This document shows, in pieces, positions 48,401 through 60,790 of a stretch of 64,000 nucleotides of DNA. The notes under the pieces are model-generated. The model did not search any database. It saw nothing but the letters and a program-made list of their open reading frames with translations, and had not been told where the DNA came from. Position 1 is the stretch's first letter. Each line of letters starts with the position of its first letter. Origin of the DNA: Isoetes taiwanensis. Taxonomy: Eukaryota; Streptophyta; Lycopodiopsida; Isoetales; Isoetaceae. The position numbers were made by a program, and so were the translations under genes. The DNA lies in contig JAJEKV010000006.1 in assembly GCA_021234155.1 (NCBI GenBank), forward strand, positions 14,150,902 through 14,214,901, read 5' to 3'.

Positions 48401-50231
48401 CATATAGACCTTGAGTGGTATCACATCGTCTAGTTTTATGCTATTTTGTATTTAATCTATGCTCAATATTTTGGTCTCTATTGTACTTTCCTCTGCTCTC
48501 CCTCACATTTCACTTCACTTAGTTTGGTTGGTTCATTCCTCAAATTCTAGATTCGTTAAACCAGGAGTTTCAATCCTCATGAGGTAAATGTCAAATATCT
48601 TTATACCTTTGGTTCATTACGTTGCTTCTTAGTCTTATTTTACCAATAACATTTTTGAAGGATATTTTTTATACTTGCAAAAAAAAATATTTGCTACATA
48701 GCATGAGTTGTATAACAGTATTTCTAACCTATATACCTAAGTGAAAGAAAGGAACTCTTTACACATAAGGAAATAGGTCCATAAAATTTATATAAATTTA
48801 ATATTACTGCATATAATTTAAGTTTGGTTTGAGTGTTTGGCCTTTGGCTATTCCTAGCTGGAGTTAACATTTCTATTTTATTCTATTCTATACAAGATAG
48901 TTCCACTAGATATGTAGGGGTTAGTTATAGTGTAGTCCCCTAACATATCTAAAATTGAGAATGCTTGATAATAATTTCCATGACCTGGATATGGTGCCAG
49001 AATTACGAAGGCAGAATCTGGGGGGGAGTGGCTACTACCGTGATGCGATATTCTAAAACACCCAAACACCCACCTCTGGATTTACTAGTTATACCAGGAT
49101 TAGGCATTTCTATCTGATCGCTGGTTATCTTGCGAACTGGGGAGGCTGTCTTTGATTCTGTGCAGGTAACACCTCAAATACATGGTGGTTATCTAATGCA
49201 GCTGGAACGGGCTAGCTTGATATGAAGCACGAACGGGGTATGCATTCTGTGTGTGTGTGTATGTATGTATGTATCTTTGGTACAATGAAATGAATATTAG
49301 TCACTATGGTGGTAAATGAAGGAGTTTCATTTTGTATTCTAATCTCCATATAACCCTACTACTATATATAGCATATTAAATGATGGAAAAAGAGAAGACC
49401 ATTGAAGGCCTCCAAAGTGTGGATGGAGGCCTTCACATGCTACTCTCTACTCTTTGGCAAAAGTGGAGTGACCACTCAACCAAGGAAGAGTTCCTTGAAA
49501 GCATAGGAGAGTCCTTTTCATCTCATTTTGGGAATATTATGGAAGGAATGGGGAAAGGCATCTAAGAGGACCCACACCATGGACACAAAGTAATAAGGAC
49601 AAAGCTACGAGGTTGGGTTCACATGGATAATTGCATCACGACAAGTGGTGAAGTGTAGAATGCTATTGCCTCAAATTTATAATAAACATTGGACGTTACG
49701 AGTGTCAATTCCATGTAAATTAAGGATGCACCTGGATTCTCCACTTCCGAATTGCTTAAAATATAGCCGAAGGTCCGTCTCAATGGCCAAAATTTGGACG
49801 ATCCGAGCTTTGTTGTGCTTCGAATAGCGCAGGAATTAGTGCCATTTCCATAACACCATCCACCGCCCTGATCCGAGGCCCATAATATGAGAATAATGTA
49901 AAACGATCCCCTTTTTTTTGTGTAAGGACGTAAAACCAGTATTCATGCATTGATCACCTGTAGAAAAACGATCCAGTTGGGCGAGTCTGATTTTCTCCAG
50001 TAATACGCAGCCGGGCTCCCGTCTAAGCAAACTATAATATTTTTGCATGAACTCGTCGGTCACTAAACAAACAAACATAGATGAAAAAAACTAGGAGGAA
50101 GAAAAAAAATGTTTGTTACCAGCTTCCTGGCTCTCAACAAATGTTATGTTGACCCATGGATCCAAATCCGAGTGGGCTGAGTTCATAATCCAAAGCAACA
50201 ACACCACACAAGCGACCGCTCTCTTTTCCAT
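45487..50231 (-). pseudogene. Pectin acetylesterase (PAE/Notum family), probably broken
   Basis: PAEs remove acetyl groups from cell-wall pectin. Minus-strand exons with GT-AG borders: 50231-50120 (signal peptide MEKRAVACVVLLLWIMNSAH), 50031-49958 (VCLDGSPAAYYW), 47126-47035 (DFWNWNHVFIEYCDGSSF), 46956-46873, 46803-46679, 46606-46546, 46476-46433, 46353-46276, 46207-46141, 45812-45685 and 45597-45487, ending at TAA. The catalytic triad is present: Ser in GCSAGG, Asp in HATYDTW and His in SCFGHC. The ending EAVGDWILDR is typical. Phases agree across most junctions. Two faults: the 44-nt exon 46476-46433 does not keep frame and meets a stop, and the exon that should carry GGGWC was not found. 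A possible exon at 47304-47221 holds stops. Skipping the 44-nt exon restores frame. Family identity is certain; function is doubtful. Confidence 0.85.
47305..49957 (-). other. Large intron-like gap of the pectin acetylesterase gene
   Basis: Between the second exon and the DFWNWN region, PAE genes normally encode the GGGWC oxyanion-hole segment. I saw no such exon in any minus-strand frame. A candidate exon near 49045-48880 has no PAE signature. Short microsatellites (gtgtgt, gtat near 49250-49275) and poly(T) runs (47800-47960) occur. Confidence 0.45.
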
Positions 50232-50553
50232 TTAGCTAGTTTCGGTTCTCACCTAGGGGCTTCCATTTATTATTTCAAAGGTTAATGCAACCCTATGGCT
50301 ATTCCTTCTTTAAAAAATACTATCTATCTATTTCACTTTCTCTTTGTCGGCCAACACGTCTTTTTGTGGCTAGAATATGCCAATTGGACTTACCCTAAAG
50401 TGAATGGAGGAAGGTCTATGAAAGCCGACTATGGTTTTTGTTGCATTGGCTCTCTTATCACGTACTTGATAAGCCATTAAATTGACAAGAATGATGGGGA
50501 AAGAGCACATTATTAGAGCCCAATGACTCTCCATATTAATACATTATAATATA

Positions 50554-51420
50554 CTAGTAACGGGTGCACGGCATTGCCGGGCATAAATACATTCTATAAC
50601 ACCTTGCACAGTTTGAAAGATGGTCAAGAGAGAAGTCCAAGAAAGCAGATAATGTCAAATTGGTTTGGCAATAGTGGTATTAATATTAGATATTGGAAAT
50701 TTTGAAAGCTGTATAAATATGAATTTGAATTAGCAAACATGGTGTTAAGTTGGAATAGGTATAGAGTGCAATCGAAGTTAGTCTTAAATTGTATAATAGA
50801 ATTATTTGTACACTTTGCATGATGTCTTCTTTGTTATTTTCTATGTCATGGTTGTTTGCAGCTATGTTTTGAATATGTAGTTTTCAGGGGATGAAGTTAC
50901 AATGGTAGAAATTAACATCACTGTACTGACAATTTGGGCAATTAAGACTTGAAATACACATGTTATTGGATTAGCTATCTATAAGTAAATAGCTCCTCTG
51001 TCTTGCTACAATGTACAGGCACTAAATAGTTGGCTCAACCTTTATAAGCAACTTGGTTTATAGTTGACTTTGAAATATGATGATCTCGATTGGGAATTGT
51101 TCGTTTTATATCCACAAATAGGAATTGCACACCATTGTGTTGAATTGATAAGGTTTCCACCGAATTAAGATGAAATGTTTGAATCAAGTTTGAATACTCA
51201 TGTCCTCTTATAATGTCTATCTACCAGGGTTGTAATTGAAGCTTTATATTGATAGTAATATTTAAAATATGATGATTTGTGCATTTAACCTGCTACAAAC
51301 ACAATCAAAACTAAAACATAAAACTTGGTTGCAGACCGTCCAACTTCTAGGCCAAATCTGGACCGCCCAATTTAGGGTGCAATGCATTACTTACTTACAC
51401 CAAAACCTTATAATATAAGA
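50554..51420 (-). mobile_element. Complete short Helitron, 867 bp
   Basis: The 3' end (minus strand) is hairpin gcccggcaatgccgtgc, spacer, then CTAG at 50557-50554. The 5' end is TCTTATATTATAAGG starting at 51420. Flanking bases are A (50553) and T (51421). The 5' subterminal phrase ccctaaattgggcggtc is nearly the same as in the 3.0-kb Helitron. No ORF, so it is non-autonomous and would have depended on enzymes in trans. Confidence 0.9.
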
Positions 51421-53017
51421 TAGAAGGACGACTTTGAGAAGTGATAGTTTCCTGATCACTAGACAATTTCGAATTGGATGATCTTTACCTTGTTGGAAAG
51501 CACTTGAAGCCTAGTATCCAGATTGGGCTTGTTTGTTCGTAGATTCCCTATGGTCTAAGAGGTTTAAGATCTTTAGCCATATCAACTGGTATAAGAGATG
51601 AGTTTCTTTCTTTGGAGCTTGTGGGCAATGGTTCCATATCTTACTCCGAGGAAATACTTTTCGAAGCATTTTTTAACTTTTATAGATGCAAGAAGCAACC
51701 TAAGGGTTTAGATATTGTGGCTTATAAGGTAAATAATACTTTACACCATTTTGATTTGAATGAAAGTGTTTTAAAATGGTTTCTTTTGAGGAGATATATT
51801 AGGAGGTTATTGTGACTGCAACACAATAACCAGATCCTAAATATACTTTTTAGAGATGTCTCTGGACTGTCATTTGAGGACCTTCTGGCGAAGAGTGCTC
51901 AGAAGGCCAGTGCTGCCTATGGAAAACATCACTTCCAGGCAGTGGAGGCAATATCTGCACCAGCTCTATAATCCCGAGGGTGCACAGGCAACACTACCCT
52001 ATAGCAGGGCCCAGAGCTGGAAATCACAGAGGCAGAGGTAGCGCAGGGGTTGCAGCGAGTCCTTGTATCAAGGAGATTGGAAACCATTGCAAATCATAGG
52101 GTATTTGATTACAAATACAGTGCAACCAATGATTTCTAAGCGTATTTACACTGGTCTCGCGCTGGATATACGGGAGCTGTAGGATTGGCAAATCCGACGG
52201 CTACATTGGGTGTTGGGCGCGACGAGTGCGAATATCTAGCATTATAACAGGGGGTTGCTTTTGTATTTTTGTACGTTTTTCCCTAAGGTTTTTATATGAT
52301 TTCTTGGTGTATTGTCGTGGATGTACTAATGCGTACATCTAGAGTGCGCATACGCATTTCTTATTTTTTATGGCACTTGCCAATGGTTTAACCCCTTAAA
52401 AAAAAAAAACCCCGATTCATGGCATGCAAATCTCGAGAGGTTTTGCTTTAGGGTTCCACTCTTCCACTGGGGTATTTTAGGGTGCCCTTGATGTTTCGGC
52501 TGGAATAGCATGATGATCAACTTGATGTTTCGGCTGGAATAGCATGATGATCAATCAAAACGGCCACCTCCAGCGATGAACAAAATTGGAAGCCCCAAAT
52601 AGGGTTTTACGTGAGATTTCGAAGGAGTTTTTGCCAATGGTTATCGTGTTCGGGGTTTTAGGGGCAGAGAAGGCGGTCCAAAGAAACATCCTTTGGCTAA
52701 AAAATTTTTGTCTACGTTTACGTTTTGGCGACAATGAGAAGCCAAAGATTTTGTCTATGTTTCGCATCTCAAAGATCTCAACATCGACTCACCATTTCGC
52801 CGCCTTAGCATCGACTCACCATTTTAAGCAAGAGATTCAAATTTTCGCAATGTAAACACCTCTCGGACTAATCTCAACATTTTGCCAAAACAGATTCGGA
52901 CTCAACTTTCTTGTGCCCTCGTTTCTCGCTATAGCTCGGCATGCAGGCCCCCTTCTATAGCTCCAACAGGTATATTTGTTCTCATTCTGCATCTCATTTC
53001 TGCATCCCCTCTTTGGC
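51421..53017. other. Non-coding stretch with repeat D2 copy 2
   Basis: D2 copy 2 lies at 52245-52400. A 34-bp perfect tandem duplication with gatgtttcggctggaatagc lies at about 52489-52556. An ORF at 52586-52855 has no recognised domain. The sequence just before 53018 could be the transcription start side of the unit duplicated at 53018-56824, but this is not shown. Confidence 0.4.
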
Positions 53018-54915
53018 GTTTCTGCTTTTCTTGGCTTCACATTGTTTCTTTTGCCCGATCTTTCTGATCTTTCTTTATGGGTTAGTTGGGCATCGAAAAA
53101 TAGTCATCGATTTCTTCTGCTGGCATCCATTCCGCACTATGTATCCTCCGCAAAGGAGCAGTCCCAAGATTCTACAAACAAAATCTTACATATAGCCGTA
53201 AAGACATTGTATGTGCTTTCAAATTCTCTTTGATGCATTACATATAGTACCTGACCCATCATCTTTAGCTTCTCGTAGAACTTGCAATGCCATCCGCTTG
53301 ACAAGAAGAGTGAGATGTAAAGTATTCTTAAAAAGTGCATTGGAGAATACAAGGTAAGATTTTTAAAGCGCCCGTGAAGATCACCCGTAAATTATTTAAT
53401 AGCCCAAGTGCATAAGTTAGAATCTATGGTAAGCAATATGCAAAGCAGAGCATTGCGCAAAGGCCTTCTATCTTCATGTGCCTAAGCCTTCAAAAGATGA
53501 TTCATAGCTTTAGTCACGACTATATATCATAAGCATCATCCCAATTTGATATTCATGTGTCTGAAGAAAAACCACCAATCCACTTGGAAAATCATAGCCT
53601 TTTAGAGGCAGAAAAAATACCTCCTGCAATATGCTGATGAAAGGGCACATGCATCATAATTGATGCTTCTCCCACGTTGAGTTCACAACTATTGCAACAT
53701 CTGAGATGTTCTTTTGTTTCTTTTCTATGTAAGATGTATGCTACCAAAAAAGTGACCTCCAAAACATTCAAAGGACTCTCTTGACAGAGAGCAATTTGTT
53801 AAAGTTATAATGAGTAGATGCTGAACAAACCAAGAGTCGTGGTGACTATCTAACCACACGAATGTGCTGCTTCAGTGTCTGCCCTAGGCCTAGGCCCTTG
53901 TTTAGTCAAGGATTAACTTTCATCCTCGATGTAAACACTTGCACAAATATTTGACATCAGCACATATCCTGCAGAATGGGAGGAATCAAACATTACTTCT
54001 GCTCAACACGATTACAATAGGTTATATGATCACCATGTCATTGGTTTTATTGTTACAGAGATGTATCTGCAAGCAAGTTCTAATTGTCTCAATCTGTAGA
54101 AGAAAAATAATGTATGTTCTTTACTGTTTGCAGGTGGTGCTATTAAATGACAGCATGGTTCTTCTGCGCACAAATATCCCCTCCTTTAATATTCCTAGGT
54201 AATACCATGTTTCTGCCTTGTCTCTCTGGCATCATCTTGTTCCTTAATTACTGCTCTAATGGAAAGGCAAAGTTAGCCTGTGAATTATCTTGCAGCATTT
54301 TAGTAAATGATTCACTCATCGTTTCCTTGCAAACTGACCACATGGCTTCCCATCACAATCTTAGCATTTAATGCTATTGAAATTTCTTTCTTTCTTGTCT
54401 TACAGTGGAAATGTAAGACATTGACTGACATGTGCTAATACTAAACATGCAGGAGCTAATGTGGTCACTTTCAACCAACTCACATCTCCAATTTCAGTCT
54501 TCTTCATTGGCATGATGTGGGTTCCAACGGTGGCCAAATGTTAGTTGATGGTATTTGCAAAAGGAGCATTACATCCAGATTCATCCAGATACAACTATCT
54601 TCTTTAGTGCACTCTCAAACAATACATGTTTGCCACATGGTATCATCGTCTTTAGTGTCTAAATGGTATGAATTGTTTTTTGTTTTTAGCATGAATGACC
54701 ATGAAGGACCATGTACATATATGTTTCAAATTACCTTTTGGAGTACTTTGGATTCGATGCTGCACATACATGTAAATATAACACATAAATGTAAATATAA
54801 CGAGATATATATGCTATGTTGTTTTACTATTGTGAATCCTTTGTTTTTGTCTTGATGTTATTGTGTTTTTTAGTAATTAATATTTAGGCCCATAAAGTTT
54901 ACCTATGCTTTCTTA
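53018..54915 (+). repeat. 1.9-kb tandem duplication, unit 1
   Basis: The unit starts tttctgcttttcttggcttc and ends cctatgctttcttag. It is repeated directly from 54916. It contains several plausible acceptor and donor signals on the plus strand (for example ttgttacag near 54058 and tttgcag near 54133), so it may hold exons of an unrecognised gene. The same ORFs appear in both copies (for example one starting MGSNGGQMLVDGICKRS) but match no domain I know. Confidence 0.9.
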
Positions 54916-56824
54916 GTTTCTGCTTTTCTTGGCTTCACATTGTTTCTTTTGCCCGATCTTTCTGATCTTTCTTTATGGGTTAGTTGGGCATCGAAAAATA
55001 GTCATCGATTTCTTCTGCTGGCATCCATTCCGCACTATGTATCCTCCGCAAAGGAGCAGTCCCAAGATTCTACAAACAAAATCTTACATATAGCCGTAAG
55101 ACATTGTATGTGCTTTCAAATTCTCTTTGATGCATTACATATAGTACCTGACCCATCATCTTTAGCTTCTCGTAGAACTTGCAATGCCATCTGTTTGACA
55201 GTAAGAGTGAGATGTAAAGTATTCTTAAAAAGTGCATTGGAGAATACAAGGTAAGATTTTTAAGCGTCTGGTGAAGATCACCCAGAAATTATTTAATAGC
55301 CTGAAGTGCATAAGTTAGAATCTATGGTAAGCAATATGCACGTGAGCATTAGCGCAAAAGGCCTTCTATCTTCATGTGCCTAAGCCTTCAAAAGATGATT
55401 CATAGCTTTAGTCACGACTATATATCATAAGCATCATCCCAATTTGATATTCATGTGTCTCAAGAAAAACCACCAATCCACTTGGAAAATCATAGCCTTT
55501 TAGAGGCGAAAAATACCTCCCCGCAATATGTTTGATGAAAGGGCACATGCATCATAATTGATGATGCTTCTCCCACGCTTGAGTTCACAACTATTGCAAC
55601 ATCTGAGATGTTCTTTTGTTTCTTTTCTATGTAAGATGTATGCTACCAAAAAAGTGACCTCCAAAACATTCAAAGGACTCTCTTGACAGAGAGCAATTTG
55701 TTAAAGTTATAATGAGTAGATGCTGAACAAACCAAGAGTCGTGGTGACTATCTAACCACACGAATGTGCTGCTTCAGTGTCTGCCCTAGGCCTAGGCCCT
55801 TGTTTAGTCAAGGATTAACTTTCATCCTCGATGTAAACACTTGCACAAATATTTGACATCAGCACATATCCTGCAGAATGGGAGGAATCAAACATTACTT
55901 CTGCTCAACACGATTACAATAGGTTATATGATCACCATGTCATTGGTTTTATTGTTACAGAGATGTATCTGCAAGCAAGTTCTAATTGTCTCAATCTGTA
56001 GAAGAAAAATAATGTATGTTCTTTACTGTTTGCAGGTGGTGCTATTAAATGACAGCATGGTTCTTCTCAAGACAAATATCCCTCCTTTAATATTCCTAGG
56101 TAATACCATGTTTTTCGCCTTGTCTCTCCGGCATCATCTTGTTCCTTAATTATCTTGCTCTAATGGAAAGGCAAAGTTAGCCTCGTGAGTTATCTTGCAA
56201 AGATTTTAGTAAATGATTCACTCATCGTTTCCTTGCAAACTGACCACATGGCTTCCCATCACAATCTTAGCATTTAATGCTATTGAAATTTCTTTCTTTC
56301 TTGTCTTACAGTGGAAATGTAAGACATTGACTGACATGTGCTATAATACTAAACATGCAGGAGCTAATGTGGTCACTTTCAACCAACTCACATCTCCAAT
56401 TTCAGTCTTCTTCATTGGCATGATGTGGGTTCCAACGGTGGCCAAATGTTAGTTGATGGTATTTGCAAAAGGAGCATTACATCCAGATTCATCCAGATAC
56501 AACTATCTTCTTTAGTGCACTCTCAAACAATACATGTTTGCCACATGGTATCATCGTCTTTAGTGTCTAAATGGTATGAATTGTTTTTTGTTTTTAGCAT
56601 GAATGACCATGAAGGACCATGTACATATATGTTTCAAATTACCTTTTGGAGTACTTTGGATTCGATGCTGCACATACATGTAAATATAACACATAAATGT
56701 AAATATAACGAGATATATATGCTATGTTGTTTTACTATTGTGAATCCTTTGTTTTTGTCTTGATGTTATTGTGTTTTTTAGTAATTAATATTTAGGCCCA
56801 TAAAGTTTACCTATGCTTTCTTAG
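54916..56824 (+). repeat. 1.9-kb tandem duplication, unit 2
   Basis: Near-identical to unit 1 (offset 1898 at the left end), with scattered single-base changes and 1-3 bp indels, for example near 55265, 55340 and 56108. The right edge coincides with the left end of the foldback element at 56826. The high identity points to a recent unequal exchange. Confidence 0.9.
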
Positions 56825-56825
56825 T

Positions 56826-57300
56826 TAGGGCCCCAAGGGCCCAAAAATTTTTTTAATATAACAATCAACACACAACTACCATTAACATTATTAACACAAA
56901 CCATTGCATTTAACACATTTAAATTCAAATCCCCCTTAAACCCCCTTTGGTTTGGGTGCATATTCACACGGGGGGTTACGTAGGGCAGCGAGAGCCCCAA
57001 AAAATTTATAATACATATACAAAATTAACACCATTAAGTATATTCTCTCAAACCTTATAGTATTTTGCAAACCTTAATATACAGTATACAAAAACTTGTA
57101 CATGCATACCCCACAAACGAGGATCGCTATGTACGGTCTTGATCTTGGAATAAAGGGCAAATATGCCCATCCGACAGCTCTCGTTGCCCGGAGTAACCCC
57201 CCGTGTGAATATGCACCCAAACCAAAGGGGGTTTAAGGGGGATTTGAATTTAAATGTGTTAAATGCAATGGTTTGTGTTAATAATGTTAAAAGGGGGTTT
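56826..57300. mobile_element. Foldback element, about 475 bp
   Basis: The left arm (about 56850-57000) and right arm (about 57145-57300) are inverted repeats of about 150 bp containing tttggtttgggtgcatattc and tttaaattcaaatccccctt. The loop of about 140 bp is AT-rich. The terminal phrase agggccccaagggccc is shared with the half copy at 27946. No ORF is relevant; the long arms could form an extended RNA hairpin if transcribed. Confidence 0.75.
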
Positions 57301-58887
57301 AAGGGGGAGCATAAAAATGAAATTTTTTGGGGGGGATTTTTTTTTTTGGGATGAATATGGTGGGATAGACCATAGTCCTATGCAACTGATGTCTCGAAGG
57401 AGCAGGATTACAAAAAACAAAAAGGATAGTCACCCTTCTAAAGCATTCAAGTCTTGCATATTCAAGAACATATTTGAACAAATAACATCTTTTGCGCCGT
57501 TGTGAAATAGATAATATGAACAAATATCCGACTTCCCAAAATTTAGGGAGGTCGTTAAAAAAAGAAATGTTTGCGGTGGTGGCATCAAATTCGCTGCTCT
57601 TTTAGCCTCTAGTTTTGATGTGCCTCTCTGTTATTTGGAGTAGCACAAAATATTTGATGGTTTCCACACGCAGAATGTATCCAACTTCAAGATGGAGGCC
57701 TCCACCTCTATTTTTGAATTGGAGGCCACCCTAATCTCTTGGTAGAGACCCATAGCTGGAGTGCGCACACCCCTGAAATGAGCTGACATGTGTACTTCCA
57801 GATCAGCAAACAAATTAGAGCCCTACAAGTATTATATGCCTGCTTCTTGAAATGTGGCATCCTTGCTATGGAGTAGTTGTTAAATTCCATTAGTATATTA
57901 GATATGCCTGAGGGCACCAATCCACAGCCATCTATATTATTAAAATTTCAAGCATTCAGGAACTTTGCATATCGGGTCCCAAACATTTTTAACTCAGCTT
58001 TGACGGAATTGGACAGATGTTGTTCTATAGTTTTTTTCTGAGGGTTCTAGGGGTTGCAGACAAAGCTAACCACCTATGCAGGACTCCGGATAAGGTTCAT
58101 TGAACATCTGTTTATATCTGACAGTGCCTCTAGGTTATTGAAAGATGGAGCAACCTATTGTTTGATTTTCGCCTTGATTCTGTTTGATTTTATCTATGCA
58201 TTGCTGCTTTGAGCTGTACATTTTTAATTTGCAAGCTCGAAACTCAACATACACGTCGTGTGAATTTGCAGCATGTATCAAGCAGACCAGTTAGAAAAGA
58301 GGTACATTCTACTGCACCAAGAAGCGCCACATATTCATCATGATGCTATGGTAAGGATGTCGATATTAACAGTCACAGGTTATGCAGAGACGTTTTATGG
58401 TCACGTAGCACATTTTGGTTCAGAAGTTAGCAGACTGGATTTAGTAATGCCCTTGTTCTTCTTTAAAAGAAAATAAACACTTAGGTTTGCTCTAATACGG
58501 TTGTCAAACTGGCTTGCCCATAGATTATCTTTCATTTCCTTCAATATATGCCTTATTGCGATACCTTATTTATGATGAAATCCTTCTGATCTTTAGTAGG
58601 ACTGCACACATACAGCGAGTTGACAAATATACAAACCTTACGGGGTCCATAGAAGCATGGCTGAATGGCAATAGAGCCAAACATCTTTACAATGTAAATT
58701 TGATCAGCACCACAAGTGTATAATCAGGTTATACAAATAAAATGTAGATGCAGCCATAAGATATCTACTAAATCATTTGAATGGGGAATCTCCAAGGGTC
58801 TAGCACAAATGGCAAATTGGCATCCAGAACTTTCATCTTTGTTTCACAATGATATGCCATGGGTTGATCTATAGCCTGGGATGCGCA
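57301..58887. other. Non-coding stretch, one isolated exon-like block
   Basis: A plus-strand block at 58273-58350, preceded by atttgcag and followed by gtaagg, reads MYQADQLEKRYILLHQEAPH. It has the look of an exon, but no partner exons or family could be supported. Confidence 0.3.
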
Positions 58888-59149
58888 TCAAAGAAAATCT
58901 CCAGAGTCAGGTGGATACTCCCGTGGTGGAGGCCTTTGCGTTTGTGCATCAATATTTGCCAATGGGATCCCTTGTTGTGATACCTTATTTATAGTAAAAT
59001 CCTTCTGATCTTTAGTAGGACTGCGCACATACAGTGAGTTGACAAACATACAAACCTTATGGGGTCCATAGCAGCATGGCTGAATGGCAATAGAGCCAAA
59101 CATCTTATAATGTAAATTTGGTCAGCACCAAAAGTGTATAATCAGGTTA
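58558..59149. repeat. Duplicated block, about 175 bp, offset about 415 bp
   Basis: The segment with ccttctgatctttagtagga and ccatag-agcatggctgaatgg occurs at 58558-58735 and again at 58976-59149. The right copy contains the coding-looking minus-strand block at 59103-58888. The left copy lacks the matching downstream part. Confidence 0.75.
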
Positions 59150-59868
59150 TGACTATATCTGCACTTAAACTAAAACTACAGCTTCTACTGACCTGTAATA
59201 CACTAGAAAATGCCACCTAGAACATCTTACTTTGGAACATGCTGCATAAGTGAGCCTGCTACCAAATAAATAATGCAGTGCTTAAAGTAGCTATCTTTGT
59301 TGCATTTTTCTGGCTGTAAAGAATAGCCAAATGTGCTTCTTAGAAATATATTCAATGTCAGCAGCTCATCCTAACTAGTAACAGACTGTTGCAATAGTGC
59401 ATACAAAATTGGCTTCAAAAGTGGAAGCTCATTTCATACACAATTAAAGATTTTGCATGTTGTAAAAATGAGAATTAGCCCTTATCACTCTTCACAGGAC
59501 CTTAAGCTCAAAAGATCGATCTCTAAAACAACAAACGTTGAAACTTAGATTTTCTACCTGTTAAGCTGTGCACAAAACTCTCAGATGTATTCTCAGATAG
59601 GTCATATAATTTTCTTTAAACAATAGGGAGAAAAAACGACGGACCTTTTGAGCAGAAGTGCAACATCCCCTTCTGTGCTGCAGGATTGACCATGCACAGA
59701 CCCAGGGGGCAGAGGCATTGCTTTCTGAGGCCCACATAAATCCCCCTCTATCTGCACACCATGAAGCAAGCTCTGGAACTGAATGTCCACTGACCAAGCC
59801 ATGAAAATACACAAAACCCTGTTATTAGCACACATTTTCAGAACTGGTGGAGCAACATCCATATCCAA
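58888..59868 (-). CDS. Possible exons of an unidentified gene
   Basis: Two minus-strand blocks have a coding look. The first, within 59868-59640, reads LKMCANNRVLC, then DIQFQSLLHGVQIEGDLCGP, QKAMPLPPGSVHG and TEGDVALLLK, and is followed by a donor-like AAAG/gtccg. A second frame over the same DNA is also open. The second, 59103-58888, reads FGSIAIQPCCYGPHKVC, SLYVRSPTKDQKDF, then PPPREYPPDSGDFL and a stop. Junction phases and the first exon could not be established. No family was recognised. Confidence 0.3.
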
Positions 59869-60382
59869 AACTTATGCATCAGGTCCAGATCTTAATGTTC
59901 TGTGGCTGGAAAATAGAATTAATGTTGCAAGAAAGACAGAACTACGAAGAATTGCATAAGCTAATACAAATGACCTTCCATCTGCTCTAAGCTATACAAT
60001 GCAACACAAACAGAGAGATCCCTAAATTCAAATCCTTCAAAAACTCCAAATCGATCCTATCAACGGGTAGCTTACATCGCTTCAATGTATTCGGCATCAC
60101 AACGGATAGCCAAATCCCATAGCGTGTCCAGATCGACACGCCATGCCAGAGTCACGACACACTTTTGTTGACCATAAAATTTTTAGCCTAATTCCCTAGG
60201 AAACATTCAATAAAGCAATACCGCACACCATACACGTTTCATTATTTGGAGACGGTATTAAAGAACTGGTCAATCTAAATTAGAGTTAATAAAGAACTCG
60301 TCATAAACTAAACTTCCACGTTTTTAGTTTTGTATTTGGAATTCAGTGGTCTGGCCTAAGATTTGACTGGTGTAGAATATGA

Positions 60383-60790
60383 GAAACCCTATAATTTAAG
60401 GGATTTGAGGAGCTTGTTGGCATTTAGATGTCTAATTTCTAATTTCGATCTGTTTGCAAGTTTATTGTTGCCATGGTTGGCAAATTTTCATCCTAAATTG
60501 TAGGGCGTGGATAGTGTTTTGGGCACTTCCATGTGGAAAACATTTATAAGCAACGTTGTGAGCAAATGCAATAGTACGCATGCTGTGCTATGGCCTGAGA
60601 AAGACACCTTCATTATTCGAGAAGGAGCCTTGTTCCAAATTATCATATTCGAATTTGGAGCAAGAGAGAAGATCACAATGAGAACAATGTTTGTTGCCTT
60701 TGCACTATTTCTGATTCTCAAAAACGCGTATGCAGCTCCACCTCCAGCTGTTACATGCAGTGGAAACAATGTAAAATGCACAGTGAGTGG
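60383..60790 (+). repeat. Tandem duplication of GULLO promoter and exon start, unit 1
   Basis: The segment from gaaaccctataatttaaggg to acagtgagtgg is repeated in full at 60791-61201. It holds the presumed promoter, 5' UTR, ATG (60678) and codons 1-38 of the lactone-oxidase-like gene. Differences between units are a few substitutions and a small insertion (aaaat near 60842). Confidence 0.9.

Noticed and set aside
48878-49069. Missing GGGWC exon of the pectin acetylesterase
   Set aside because: The block is preceded by an acceptor-like site but contains no GGGWC or other PAE motif in any frame.
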